Below are positions 24,171 through 32,447 of a stretch of 64,000 bases of DNA, piece by piece (within the stretch, counting starts at the first letter, position 1; the number at the start of each line of letters is the position of its first letter). A program made the position numbers and the translations under genes. The notes below the pieces were generated by a model. The model ran no database searches and was not told the DNA's origin. It saw only the letters and a list, made by a program, of their open reading frames with translations. The DNA comes from Jiangella sp. DSM 45060. Its GTDB lineage: Bacteria; Actinomycetota; Actinomycetes; Jiangellales; Jiangellaceae. Location of the stretch: NCBI RefSeq assembly GCF_900105175.1, contig NZ_LT629771.1, forward strand, positions 6,344,622 to 6,408,621, given 5' to 3'.

Positions 24171-24718
24171 GGCTCCGGCACCTCGCAGCGGTCCTTGAAC
24201 CCCTGGCCGGTCAGCCCGAGCGCGGCGTTGCTGCGGTTGCGCAGGTTCTCCAGCCCGATGGTCGCCGTCAGCTCGACCAGCTCGGCCTCGCTGAGGTCGG
24301 CACGCAGCTCCGCCACCATCTCGTCGGTCACCTCCGGCGGCGTGGCGGTCATGGCCTCGGCGTAGGCCATCACCCGGCGTTCCAGCGCAGTGTAGAGGTC
24401 GCTGTCGCGCCACCGGCCGACCGCACGCAGCTTCGCGGGGTCGACGCCGGCGTGGTGGCTCTCCCAGTAGCCGAAATCCAGGCACCAGGCGCAGCCGGTA
24501 CGCGTCGACGTCGCCAGCAGGGCGAGCGCGCGGAGGTCGCGGTCCAACGTCCGCCACTTCCCCGCACCCGCCTCGAGCAGGCTCATCGTCCTGAGCACGC
24601 GCGGATGGTGCGCGGACGCGGCCACCGGAGCGAGCACGACACCGTAGCGGCGGCGCAGGACGCGGCTGACCAGCCGGTAGCCGAGTGTGGGCTTCGGGTC
24701 GAGGGAGATGCGTGCCAT
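24167..24718 (-). CDS. Carboxymuconolactone decarboxylase/AhpD-like protein (ECF41 partner)
   Basis: 183 residues of the CMD/AhpD fold with the redox-type CxxC in RTGCAWCLDFGYWE and a downstream helix ALERRVMAYAEAMTATP. AhpD-like proteins use such a pair for peroxide or disulfide reduction; the substrate is unknown. Its stop overlaps the sigma factor ATG as ATGA, the standard ECF41 arrangement. ATG 24718 is used; a GTG-type start 6 nt upstream would add two residues. Divergent from the DUF1990 gene. Confidence 0.87.
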   Translation of the reverse strand: MARISLDPKPTLGYRLVSRVLRRRYGVVLAPVAASAHHPRVLRTMSLLEAGAGKWRTLDRDLRALALLATSTRTGCAWCLDFGYWESHHAGVDPAKLRAVGRWRDSDLYTALERRVMAYAEAMTATPPEVTDEMVAELRADLSEAELVELTATIGLENLRNRSNAALGLTGQGFKDRCEVPEP

Positions 24719-24777
24719 GCCCACACAGACACCCGCCGAGACGCGGATGTGACACGGCTGTGGCAGAGTCGCGCGTG

Positions 24778-25287
24778 ATGTCGTTCACCTACCCCGAGGT
24801 CGGCGCCACCCGCGACGGCGGGCCGCTGCCGTCCGGCTACCACCACGCGCGCGTCCGCGAACGCGTCGGCCACGGCCGGGCCGCCTTCACCGCCGTCGTC
24901 GAGGGCGTCCTGACCTTCCGTCTGCACCGCGGCGCCGGCCTGCGGGTGGAGTCGTCAGAGCCGCACGCCGCCGAGGGCGTCCGGGTCACCAGCACCATGG
25001 CCGGGCTGCTGCGCATCCCCTGCCAGGTGGTCTGGGTGCTCGACGACGACCGCCGCGGCGGGTTCGGCTACGGCACGCTGCCAGGCCACCCCGCGCGCGG
25101 CGAGGAGTCCTTCGTCGCCGAGCTCGACGACCACGACGACGTCTGGTTCACGGTGACGGCGTTCAGCCGGCCGGCCGCGTGGTACGCCCGGCTCGGCGGG
25201 CCGCTCACCCGCGCCGCCCAGGCGGTCGCCACCCGCCGCTATGTGACGGCCGCCCGCCGCCTCGGCGCCTCAGCGTCAGACGCCTGA
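24778..25287 (+). CDS. DUF1990 family protein
   Basis: 169 residues resembling DUF1990 (the C-terminal domain found in YndJ). Family features seen are FTYPEVGATR at the N-terminus, YHHARVRERVGHG, a central VVWVLDDDRRGGFGYGTLPG and HPARGEESFVAELDD. Function is unknown; the fold is START/polyketide-cyclase-like. ATG 24778 follows a CAGAGT-type box at short distance. Divergent from the ECF41 operon. Confidence 0.85.
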   Translation: MSFTYPEVGATRDGGPLPSGYHHARVRERVGHGRAAFTAVVEGVLTFRLHRGAGLRVESSEPHAAEGVRVTSTMAGLLRIPCQVVWVLDDDRRGGFGYGTLPGHPARGEESFVAELDDHDDVWFTVTAFSRPAAWYARLGGPLTRAAQAVATRRYVTAARRLGASASDA

Positions 25288-25334
25288 CCAGCGGCGCCCA
25301 TCCTCGGATGACATCCGAGCCCTAGGAGGGCACC

Positions 25335-25892
25335 ATGACAACCATGCTGGAGCAGCGCCGTGCGAATGACGCCTGGACGGTGGACGACCTCGACCAGTTC
25401 GAGGAGAACGACGGCAATCGCTACGAGCTCGTCGACGGGATTCTGGTCGTGAGCCCGTCGCCCCGGCCGAAGCACCAACGGATCAGCCGCGGGCTGTTCC
25501 TGCTCCTCCACGACGCGTGCCCGTCCGACCTCGAGGTCCTCTACGCGCCGCTGGACTGGCAGCCGAACCAGCGGAACTCGCTGGAACCGGATCTCCTGGT
25601 CGTGGCCAGGAAGGACGTCGGCGACGGGCCGCTCACCAAGCCCCTGCGACTGGCGGTCGAGATCCTGTCGCCGAGCAGCCGGCTCTACGACACCAAGGTC
25701 AAGTTCGCGAAGTACGCCGAGGGCGGCGTCGCGTCCTACTGGATCGTCGACCCCGACGGCGGGCCGTCGATCGTCGCCTATGGCCTCGTCGACGGCGAGT
25801 ACGTCGAGGTGGCCCGGGGCAGCGGCGACGACGAGGTGCGGCTGGCGCTGCCGTACCCGGTGGCGGTCGTCCCGTCGGCCCTCGTCGGCTAG
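25335..25892 (+). CDS. Uma2-family (DUF820) PD-(D/E)xK nuclease-like protein
   Basis: 185 residues of the Uma2 family, abundant in actinobacteria and cyanobacteria, with a restriction-endonuclease-like fold. The signature YELVDGILVVSPSPRPKHQ begins the domain; the metal-binding PD...ExK-like residues are EPDLLVV, then AVEILSPSSR and KFAKYAEGGVASYWIVDPD. Biological role is unsettled (nuclease or transposon-related). ATG 25335 has a good AGGAGGG site. Stand-alone gene. Confidence 0.88.
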   Translation: MTTMLEQRRANDAWTVDDLDQFEENDGNRYELVDGILVVSPSPRPKHQRISRGLFLLLHDACPSDLEVLYAPLDWQPNQRNSLEPDLLVVARKDVGDGPLTKPLRLAVEILSPSSRLYDTKVKFAKYAEGGVASYWIVDPDGGPSIVAYGLVDGEYVEVARGSGDDEVRLALPYPVAVVPSALVG

Positions 25893-26259
25893 GTCGTCCG
25901 CGCTGGTCGGGCGTGTCCGCGGGGCGAGATGATCAGCGGGTGAACGCGACGTGGACCTCGACGATCCGTCCGGTATGGTGTAAGTAATCGAACTGAGATC
26001 GTGCCGGTCATCGGCACGGGCTCGCCCTTCCGGCGGTCGACCACCGGACCGAAGGGTCCAACGACGCCGGGCTGCCGCCCGGGGTCCCAGACCAGTTCAC
26101 ACGGGTCCATTCGACGAGTGCCGTGGAGTCCGACCGCCGGCGGGGCAAGCGAGGCCGCCGACCCATCGGCCCATGGCAGCGTTCGGGTACCGGTTGCGGC
26201 CCCGGCTCGCTGCGGAGGCCGGGGTCGCAACCTCCGATCCATCGGGCATCCTCGTGCGC
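25893..26259 (+). other. Structured leader region upstream of acVLRF1, no gene
   Basis: No supported reading frame. A TATGGT box (25974-25979) in an AT-richer patch could start a long leader. It is followed by stacked inverted repeats: CGTGCCG/CGGCACG (26000-26018), an 18-nt palindrome at 26030-26047, GGACC-GAAG-GGTCC (26046-26059) and CCGGGC-TGCC-GCCCGG (26067-26082). CCCTTC (26025-26030) can instead pair with GAAGGG (26051-26056), giving a competing fold. I do not recognise tmRNA, RNase P or a known riboswitch. Confidence 0.45.
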
Positions 26260-26916
26260 ATGCCCGAACGCGTGCTCACCGTCTCGCCGGAACGGCTCGA
26301 GACCTGGCTGGCCGGCTTCGCCCGGCGCCACGGCGCCACCACCCACCGGGCCGGGCCCGACGCCGTCGTGGTGGAGGCTGCGGACGGGGCGGTGGCGAGC
26401 TGCGCGGTCCCGTTCCCGCCGTTGCGGCCGGACGACGCCGCGCCGTACGGCGGGCTGCTGGAGCACGCGCGGCGCGACCGCACGGTCGGGGTGCTGCTGG
26501 TCCGCCGCGGCGGCTACGCGGCCGGCGTCTTCGCGGGCGCCACGCTGGTGACGTCGAAGGTGGGGTCGCGGCACGTGCAGGGACGGACGGCGGCCGGCGG
26601 GCAGTCGCAGCAGCGGTTCGCCCGCCGGCGCGAGAAGCAGGCCCGCGAGGCGTTCGAGGCTGCCGCCGACGTCGCGTCCCGGGTGTTGCTGCCGCATGCG
26701 GCCGAGCTGGACGCCGTCGTCACCGGGGGCGACCGCGCCGCCGTCGACCACGTGCTCGCCGACCGCCGGCTGACGGCGCTCGCACAGCTGCGCGACCGGT
26801 CCGCGGGGCTGGCGCACCTCGCCGTCCCGGACCCGAAGCGGGCGGTCCTGGAGGCGACGCCGGCCACGTTCCGGGCGATCCGGATCACCCTCGCGGAGCC
26901 GGACATCACGCCGTGA
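26260..26916 (+). CDS. acVLRF1-type (Vms1/ANKZF1-like) peptidyl-tRNA hydrolase
   Basis: 218 residues of the release-factor-like VLRF1 domain. The diagnostic segment QGRTAAGGQSQQRFARRREK supplies the GGQ-like loop with the catalytic glutamine, as in actinobacterial Vms1-like release factor 1. Such proteins cleave nascent chains from tRNA in ribosome quality control. Upstream strands (VGVLLVRRGGYAAGVFAGAT) and a C-terminal TPATFRAIRITLAEPD complete the fold. ATG 26260 is chosen because the domain begins right after it and upstream codons look non-coding. No RqcH/RqcP partner is nearby. Confidence 0.85.
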   Translation: MPERVLTVSPERLETWLAGFARRHGATTHRAGPDAVVVEAADGAVASCAVPFPPLRPDDAAPYGGLLEHARRDRTVGVLLVRRGGYAAGVFAGATLVTSKVGSRHVQGRTAAGGQSQQRFARRREKQAREAFEAAADVASRVLLPHAAELDAVVTGGDRAAVDHVLADRRLTALAQLRDRSAGLAHLAVPDPKRAVLEATPATFRAIRITLAEPDITP

Positions 26917-27030
26917 TCAGGCCGACACCACCGAGTCCGGACCGTCGGTGGTCGCGCCCGAAGGGCAGGCGTAGGTTAGCAAGTGACAGGTCCAGGGCCT
27001 GACGATGTCGTCGAGAGGAAGCTCAGAAGC

Positions 27031-27654
27031 ATGGCCGACTATTCTCTGCCGGATCTCCCCTACGACTACGGTGCGCTCGAGCCGCACATCGCCGGTCAGA
27101 TCATGGAGCTCCACCACTCCAAGCACCACCAGACGTACGTCAACGGCACGAACACCGCTCTCGAGCAGCTCGAAGAGGCGCGTGCCACCAACAAGCTCGA
27201 CACGGTGAACCAGCTGCAGAAGAACCTGGCCTTCAACCTCGCCGGCCACGTCAACCACACCGTGTTCTGGAACAACATGTCGCCCGAGGGCGGCGACCGG
27301 CCCGACGGTGAGCTGGGCGCCGCGGTCGACGAGTTCTTCGGCTCCTTCGACGGCTTCCGCGCGCACTACACGGCGGCCGCGCTGGGAATCCAGGGCTCCG
27401 GCTGGTCCATCCTGGCGTGGGAGAGCCTGGGCCAGCGGCTGGTCATCGAGCAGCTCTACGACCACCAGGGCAACCTCGCCGCCGGCACCGTCCCGCTGCT
27501 CATGCTCGACATGTGGGAGCACGCGTTCTACCTGCAGTACAAGAACGTGAAGCCCGACTACGTGGCGGCGTTCTGGAACATCGTCAACTGGCCGGACGTC
27601 GCCGCGCGGTTCGAGGCGGCCCGGTCGAAGACGTCGGGGCTCATCACGCCCTGA
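27031..27654 (+). CDS. sodA: Superoxide dismutase (Mn/Fe family)
   Basis: 207 residues, full-length cytoplasmic Fe/Mn superoxide dismutase, which converts superoxide to peroxide and oxygen. The four metal ligands are visible: His in [13 protein letters not shown], His in [12 protein letters not shown], and Asp and His in [25 protein letters not shown] and [10 protein letters not shown] are standard SOD motifs. Metal choice (Mn or Fe) cannot be settled by eye. ATG 27031 follows a GAGGAAG site. A strong hairpin after the stop suggests a single-gene transcript. Confidence 0.95.
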   Translation: MADYSLPDLPYDYGALEPHIAGQIMELHHSKHHQTYVNGTNTALEQLEEARATNKLDTVNQLQKNLAFNLAGHVNHTVFWNNMSPEGGDRPDGELGAAVDEFFGSFDGFRAHYTAAALGIQGSGWSILAWESLGQRLVIEQLYDHQGNLAAGTVPLLMLDMWEHAFYLQYKNVKPDYVAAFWNIVNWPDVAARFEAARSKTSGLITP

Positions 27655-27665
27655 TCCGCTCGTGA

Positions 27666-27690
27666 GGGCGCCGGCAGCCGGCCGGCGCCC
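27666..27690 (+). terminator. Terminator-type hairpin after sodA
   Basis: Perfect 10-bp stem GGGCGCCGGC/GCCGGCGCCC with a 5-nt loop, 11 nt after the sodA stop. No T-run follows, as is common in high-GC actinobacteria. Confidence 0.65.
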
Positions 27691-27710
27691 TCGACCGTCC
27701 GGAGGCCAGC

Positions 27711-27824
27711 GTGTTCAAACCGCCGCCGCAGCCGAGTCGACGCGGCACCGCCGTCCGCATCGCCGTCGTCGCGCTGTGTGCCGGTTACGCGTCCGTGCTC
27801 GCCGGACTCCTGCTCGGCCGCTGA
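27711..27824 (+). CDS. Very small single-span membrane protein
   Basis: 37 residues from GTG 27711: basic and proline-rich N-terminus (FKPPPQPSRRGTAVR), one hydrophobic helix (IAVVALCAGYASVLAGLLLG) and a terminal Arg. A GGAGG site 5 nt before the GTG and GC-rich third positions support translation. Family and function unknown. It sits between the sodA terminator and the AhpD-like gene. Confidence 0.55.
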   Translation: MFKPPPQPSRRGTAVRIAVVALCAGYASVLAGLLLGR

Positions 27825-27927
27825 CTCCGGCCGCCTGTGCGCGGCCTCACATCCGCCCCCGTCACGCGTGCGGACCCCGGCTCAGTCGTCTTGGTGACAC
27901 GCTTCATCGGCACCGAGAGGAACGAGC

Positions 27928-28371
27928 ATGACGCAACGTCTGAGCTTCCCGGCCACGGCACCCGCGGGCTACCGCGCCGTCTACGGCCTGTCCGAGTACG
28001 TCAAGGCCAACGTCGAGCACCGGCTCATGTGGCTCATCGAGCTGCGCGCCTCGATCATCAACGGCTGCACATTCTGCGTCGACATGCACAGCCGTGACGC
28101 GCTGGCCGACGGCGAGGACGCGCGGCGGCTGTTCGCGGTCGGCGCCTGGGAGGACGCGCCGTTCTTCGACGACCGGGAGCGCGCGGCGCTGGCCCTCACC
28201 GACGCCGTGACCCGGCTGGCCGACAACGGCGGCGTGTCCGACGAGGTGTGGGACACGGCGGCGAAGCACTTCTCCGAGAAGGAACTGGCCGACATCCTGG
28301 TGACGATCGCGGCGATCAACGTCTGGAACCGCATCAACGTCCCCACCAAAACCCCACCCCCAGCCGCCTAG
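27928..28371 (+). CDS. Carboxymuconolactone decarboxylase/AhpD-like protein
   Basis: 147-residue AhpD-like alkylhydroperoxidase-core protein. The CxxC is in SIINGCTFCVDMHSRDAL, with the neighbouring His of the AhpD signature, and LVTIAAINVWNRINV is the usual C-terminal helix. It probably performs thiol-dependent peroxide or disulfide chemistry. GAGAGGA precedes ATG 27928. It is close to sodA but separated by a terminator, so it is probably an independent unit. Confidence 0.88.
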   Translation: MTQRLSFPATAPAGYRAVYGLSEYVKANVEHRLMWLIELRASIINGCTFCVDMHSRDALADGEDARRLFAVGAWEDAPFFDDRERAALALTDAVTRLADNGGVSDEVWDTAAKHFSEKELADILVTIAAINVWNRINVPTKTPPPAA

Positions 28372-28428
28372 CAAGAGCGCGCGGACGACGACCAGGGGAC
28401 GCGGAGCCGGCACCCGGAAGCAGCGCCA

Positions 28429-28522
28429 GGCCGTGGTCGAGGGATGCCGGCAGGGGTAGGCTGCGGGCGTCCGAGCGAGGAACGAGCGAGGCGGGCGGGG
28501 CCGGCATCCCTCGACCACGGCC
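28429..28522 (+). repeat. Hairpin repeat family A, copy 2
   Basis: Arms 28429-28451 and 28500-28522 are perfectly complementary over 23 bp and enclose a 48-nt loop (28452-28499) that differs from copy 1 at a single base. Arm sequence is unrelated to copy 1 apart from the last few bases next to the loop. Located between the AhpD-like gene and proline dehydrogenase, both on the plus strand. Confidence 0.8.
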
Positions 28523-28574
28523 GGACCAGGCGCAGGCGCAGCCGGCACTGAGGCCAGGCTGTAACGTCGACGAC

Positions 28575-29453
28575 ATGATCGCCTCGCTCGCCCGCCGCGC
28601 GCTGTACGCCCTCGCTACGAGCACCGAGGTCGAGTCGGTGGTCCGCGCGAACCCGCCGGCCCAGGATCTCGCCTACAACGCCGCCCGCCGCTACGTCGCC
28701 GGGACGACGCTGGACGAGGCGCTGGAGACCGTGCGCCGGCTGACCGCCGACGGTCTGGGGGTGAGCCTCGACCTGTTCGGCGAGGGCGCCGCCGACGAGG
28801 AGGCGCTGGCGGCCACCGTGCGCGGCTACCGTGCGGCGGCCGCGGCGCTGGCCGACGTGGGCGGCGACGTGTACCTGGAGATCGTGCCGTCGCACCTGGG
28901 GCTGGATCTCGGGCTGGACGTCTGCCGCCGGCACGTGGAGCAGGTGCTGGACGTCCTGCCGGCCGGCTCGCGGCTGGAGATCAGCGCCGAGGAGAGCCAC
29001 CGCACGCCGCACATCATGGACCTCACCGTGGCTTTGGCCGAGGCGGGCGCGCCGGTCCTGGCGACCGTTCAGGCGAATCTGCGCCGCAGTCCCGGCGACG
29101 TCGATCGTCTGCTCGCCGCCGGCGTGCCGATCCGGCTGACGAAGGGGGCGTACCTGGAGAACGACGAGGTCGCGTATCCGTGGGGCGAGCCGACCGGCGT
29201 CGCGTACGTGCGGCTGGCCCACCAGGTGCACGCGGGCGGTTCCGTGCCGGTCCTCGCGACGCACGACCGGGTGCTGCGCGAGGCGCTGCTGGAGGCGATC
29301 CCCGGCGCCGGGGTCGAGCTGCTGCTGGGCGTCCGCGAGGACGACGCCCGCGAGCTGGCCGCTCGCGGCGTCCCCGTCCGCGTCTACGCGCCGTACGGCG
29401 ACAGCTGGTTCCGCTACTGGATGCGCCGGGTGGCCGAGGCGCAGGGCGCCTGA
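28575..29453 (+). CDS. Proline dehydrogenase
   Basis: 292 residues, monofunctional FAD-dependent proline dehydrogenase catalysing proline to pyrroline-5-carboxylate, the first step of proline catabolism. TIM-barrel features are GVSLDLFGEG, YLEIVPSHLGLDL, LEISAEESHRTPHIMDL, a Lys in IRLTKGAYLE and the near-C-terminal signature VRVYAPYGDSWFRYWMRRV. ATG 28575 is 7 nt after TAACGT, leaderless style. No P5C dehydrogenase gene is adjacent, unlike many proline operons. Confidence 0.92.
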   Translation: MIASLARRALYALATSTEVESVVRANPPAQDLAYNAARRYVAGTTLDEALETVRRLTADGLGVSLDLFGEGAADEEALAATVRGYRAAAAALADVGGDVYLEIVPSHLGLDLGLDVCRRHVEQVLDVLPAGSRLEISAEESHRTPHIMDLTVALAEAGAPVLATVQANLRRSPGDVDRLLAAGVPIRLTKGAYLENDEVAYPWGEPTGVAYVRLAHQVHAGGSVPVLATHDRVLREALLEAIPGAGVELLLGVREDDARELAARGVPVRVYAPYGDSWFRYWMRRVAEAQGA

Positions 29454-29454
29454 C

Positions 29455-29775
29455 TCACACCGGCTGCAGGGTGCGGGTCTCGAACAGCCGGTCCGCCACC
29501 TGCTCACCGTCGCGCACGAACGCGACGAGGTAGTCGCGCAGTTCGCGGACGAACTCGGCGACGGCGTCGCGGCCGAAGCCGGCGATGCCGGCCAGCGCGA
29601 CGACGTCGGCGGTCTCGGCCTCGACGATCGCCTCGGTCATGCGCTCCGGGTCCTGGCCACAGGCGATGGCCAGGCTGCTGATCGTCTCGCCTCGTTCGAG
29701 CGCGGTCTCCAGCGCCGCCGGGGTGACGCCGAGGATGTGTGCCGCCGTCGGGATCGCGTACATGGCCGTCTCCAT
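29455..29775 (-). CDS. Hypothetical protein with DUF2680-like repeat
   Basis: About 106 residues. The N-terminal half AAHILGVTPAALETALERGE followed by TISSLAIACGQDPERMTEAI resembles the LGVTPEEL...ALREGKSLAEIA helical repeats of DUF2680-like proteins; the C-terminal half (AVAEFVRELRDYLVAFVRDG) is helical. Function unknown, no signal peptide. ATG 29775 is chosen (29763 possible). It ends 1 nt from the proline dehydrogenase stop and is divergent from phosphoketolase. Confidence 0.6.
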   Translation of the reverse strand: METAMYAIPTAAHILGVTPAALETALERGETISSLAIACGQDPERMTEAIVEAETADVVALAGIAGFGRDAVAEFVRELRDYLVAFVRDGEQVADRLFETRTLQPV

Positions 29776-29922
29776 CTGTGGGGTTCGCGTGGGTTCGTGC
29801 TCGACATACTTCCGGGCGAACCTGAGAACATCCGGAGACCGTCCTGAGAAACGGGTATGAGACCGCGCCCGCCGGGTACATGCTGGTGCTTGACGAGCGG
29901 ACCCACCGAAGGAGCGGCGCCG

Positions 29923-32400
29923 ATGCTCGACGAGGCCAGCACCCGGACCATCGACGACGCCCTGCTCACCCGCATCGACGCGTGGTGGCGGGCGGCCAAC
30001 TACCTCTCCGTCGGGCAGATCTACCTGCTGGACAACCCGTTGCTGCGCGAGCCGCTGCGCGCCGAGCACGTGAAGCCGCGGCTGCTCGGCCACTGGGGCA
30101 CCTCGCCCGGCCAGAACTTCCTGTACGCGCACCTCAACCGCGCGATCGTGCAGCGCGACCTCGACATGATCTACCTGTCCGGGCCCGGCCACGGCGGCCC
30201 GTCGCTGGTGTCGGCGGCGTGGCTCGACGGCACCTACAGCGAGGTCTACTCCAACGTCGGCGACGACGCCGAGGGCCTGCGCGAGCTGTTCCGCCAGTTC
30301 TCCTTCCCCGGCGGCATCCCCAGCCACGTCGCGCCCGAGACGCCCGGCTCGATCCATGAGGGCGGCGAGCTGGGCTACGTGCTGTCGCACGCCTACGGCG
30401 CCGCGTTCGACAACCCCGGGCTGACGGTGGCGGCCTGCATCGGCGACGGCGAGGCCGAGACCGGCCCGCTGGCCACGGCCTGGCACAGCAACAAGTTCCT
30501 CAACCCGGCGACCGACGGCGCGGTGCTGCCGATCCTGCACCTCAACGGCTACAAGATCGCCAACCCGACGGTGCTGGCCCGCATCCCGCGGCGCGAGCTC
30601 GAGTCGCTGATGATGGGGTACGGCCACGCGCCGTACTGGTTCGAGGCGGGCTTCGACGACGAGGACCACCTGTCGATCCACCGCCGCTTCGCCGTCCTGC
30701 TGGACGAGGTGCTGGAGCGGATCGCCACGATCCAGGCCGGCGCGCGCGCCGGCGACCTGCGGCGGCCGGACTGGCCGATGATCGTGTTCAAGACGCCGAA
30801 GGGCTGGACCGGCCCGCGCGAGGTCGACGGCCACCTCGTCGAGAACACCTACCGGGCGCACCAGGTGCCGATGAGCGCCGTCCGCGGCAACGAGGAGTAC
30901 ACCCGGCTGCTGGAGCAGTGGATGCGCTCGTACCGGCCCGAGGAGCTGTTCGACGAGGACGGCCGGCTCCGCGCCGACCTGCGCGAGCTGTCGCCGTCCG
31001 GGCCGCGGCGCATGAGCGCGAACCCGCACGCCAACGGCGGCGTGCTGACGCGCGACCTGCGGCTGCCCGACTTCCGCGACCACGGCGTCGACGTGCCGGT
31101 GCCGGGCGGTGCCGTCGCCGAGCCGACCCGGGTGCTGGGCGAGTGGCTGGCCGGCGTCGTCCGGGAGAATCCCTCGAACTTCCTCATCATGGGGCCGGAC
31201 GAGACGGCGTCGAACCGGCTCTCGGCGGCGGTCGACGTGGCCGGTAAGCGCTGGCTGGGCGAGACGCTGCCGACGGACGACTCGCTGTCGCCCGACGGCC
31301 GAGTGCTGGAGATGCTGTCCGAGCACCAGTGCCAGGGCTGGCTCGAGGGCTACCTGCTGACCGGCCGGCACGGGCTGTTCAACTGCTACGAGGCGTTCAT
31401 CCACATCATCGACGCGATGTTCAACCAGCACGCGAAGTGGCTGAAGGTGACCCGCGAGATCCCGTGGCGGGCACCCATCCCCTCGTTGAACTACCTGCTG
31501 TCGTCGCACGTGTGGCGGCAGGACCACAACGGCTTCTCGCACCAGGACCCCGGCTTCATCGACCACGTGGTGAACAAGAAGGCCGACGTCATCCGGGTGT
31601 ACCTGCCGCCGGACGCGAACACGCTGCTGTCGACGTACGACCACTGCCTGCGCAGCCGCGACTACGTCAACGTCGTCGTCGCCGGCAAGCAGCCCGGCCC
31701 GCAGTGGCTGACCATGGACGAAGCGGTCGCCCACTGCACGCGCGGCATCGGCATCTGGGAGTGGGCCAGTACCGACGGCGGCGAGGGCGAGCCCGACGTC
31801 GTCCTGGCCTGCGCCGGCGACGTCCCCACCATCGAGACGCTGGCCGCCGTCGACCTCATGCGCCGGCACCTGCCGCAGCTGCGGGTGCGGGTCATCAACG
31901 TCGTCGACCTCATGCGGCTGCAGGACGAGCGCGAGCACCCGCACGGCCTCAGCGACCGCGAGTTCGACGCGCTGTTCACCACCGACAAGCAGGTCGTGTT
32001 CGCGTATCACGGCTACCCGTGGCTGATCCACCGGCTGACCTACCGGCGCACCAACCACGACAACATCCACGTCCGCGGCTACAAGGAGGAGGGCACCACC
32101 ACCACGCCGTTCGACATGGTGATGCTCAACGACCTCGACCGCTACCACCTGGTCATGGACGTCATCGACCGCGTACCGGGGCTGGCCGCCGAGCACGCGG
32201 TGCTCCGCCAGCAGATGGTCGACGCCCGGCTGCGGGCCCGGCAGTACACCCGCGAGCACGGCACCGACATCCCGGAGGTGGCCGAGTGGGCCTGGCCCGA
32301 CGCGCGCGCCCGCGGGCTGCCGGCGCGCACGGGCGAGGACACCGCCGCAGACTTCGAGGCGGCCCCCGGTCCGGTGCAGGGCAAACGCACGGACGGCTGA
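29923..32400 (+). CDS. xfp: Phosphoketolase
   Basis: 825 residues, ThDP-dependent phosphoketolase that splits xylulose 5-phosphate (and possibly fructose 6-phosphate) into acetyl phosphate and a shorter sugar phosphate. Signature blocks are [46 protein letters not shown], the ThDP-binding [20 protein letters not shown] and late [13 protein letters not shown]. Length fits the family (about 790-830). AAGGAG lies 8 nt before ATG 29923. No acetate kinase neighbour is present here. XFP versus XPK specificity cannot be told from sequence. Confidence 0.95.
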   Translation: MLDEASTRTIDDALLTRIDAWWRAANYLSVGQIYLLDNPLLREPLRAEHVKPRLLGHWGTSPGQNFLYAHLNRAIVQRDLDMIYLSGPGHGGPSLVSAAWLDGTYSEVYSNVGDDAEGLRELFRQFSFPGGIPSHVAPETPGSIHEGGELGYVLSHAYGAAFDNPGLTVAACIGDGEAETGPLATAWHSNKFLNPATDGAVLPILHLNGYKIANPTVLARIPRRELESLMMGYGHAPYWFEAGFDDEDHLSIHRRFAVLLDEVLERIATIQAGARAGDLRRPDWPMIVFKTPKGWTGPREVDGHLVENTYRAHQVPMSAVRGNEEYTRLLEQWMRSYRPEELFDEDGRLRADLRELSPSGPRRMSANPHANGGVLTRDLRLPDFRDHGVDVPVPGGAVAEPTRVLGEWLAGVVRENPSNFLIMGPDETASNRLSAAVDVAGKRWLGETLPTDDSLSPDGRVLEMLSEHQCQGWLEGYLLTGRHGLFNCYEAFIHIIDAMFNQHAKWLKVTREIPWRAPIPSLNYLLSSHVWRQDHNGFSHQDPGFIDHVVNKKADVIRVYLPPDANTLLSTYDHCLRSRDYVNVVVAGKQPGPQWLTMDEAVAHCTRGIGIWEWASTDGGEGEPDVVLACAGDVPTIETLAAVDLMRRHLPQLRVRVINVVDLMRLQDEREHPHGLSDREFDALFTTDKQVVFAYHGYPWLIHRLTYRRTNHDNIHVRGYKEEGTTTTPFDMVMLNDLDRYHLVMDVIDRVPGLAAEHAVLRQQMVDARLRARQYTREHGTDIPEVAEWAWPDARARGLPARTGEDTAADFEAAPGPVQGKRTDG

Positions 32401-32418
32401 CGGCGCGACGCAGCCAGT

Positions 32419-32441
32419 CTGTCGGTGGGCCGGGGCAGAAT
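32419..32441 (+). promoter_or_regulatory. PafBC/RecA-NDp-like promoter of the AlkZ-like gene
   Basis: CTGTCGGTG, 8 nt, CAGAAT: 8 of 9 matches to TTGTCRGTG with exact spacing and a CANNNT box. ATG 32448 begins 6 nt after it, predicting a leaderless damage-inducible transcript. Confidence 0.6.
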
Positions 32442-32447
32442 GCCGCC

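Noticed and set aside
25993-26035. TPP-like riboswitch suggested by CTGAGA
   Set aside because: The rest of the TPP core is missing, and no thiamine gene follows.
23200-28522. attC (integron) or CRISPR interpretation of the family A hairpins
   Set aside because: attC sites have conserved ends and variable centres, the reverse of what is seen, and no integrase is nearby. CRISPR needs regularly spaced repeats, which are absent.
29455-32259. A 934-codon minus-strand frame
   Set aside because: Antisense to phosphoketolase. Only its last part from 29775 down is a plausible gene and is annotated as such.
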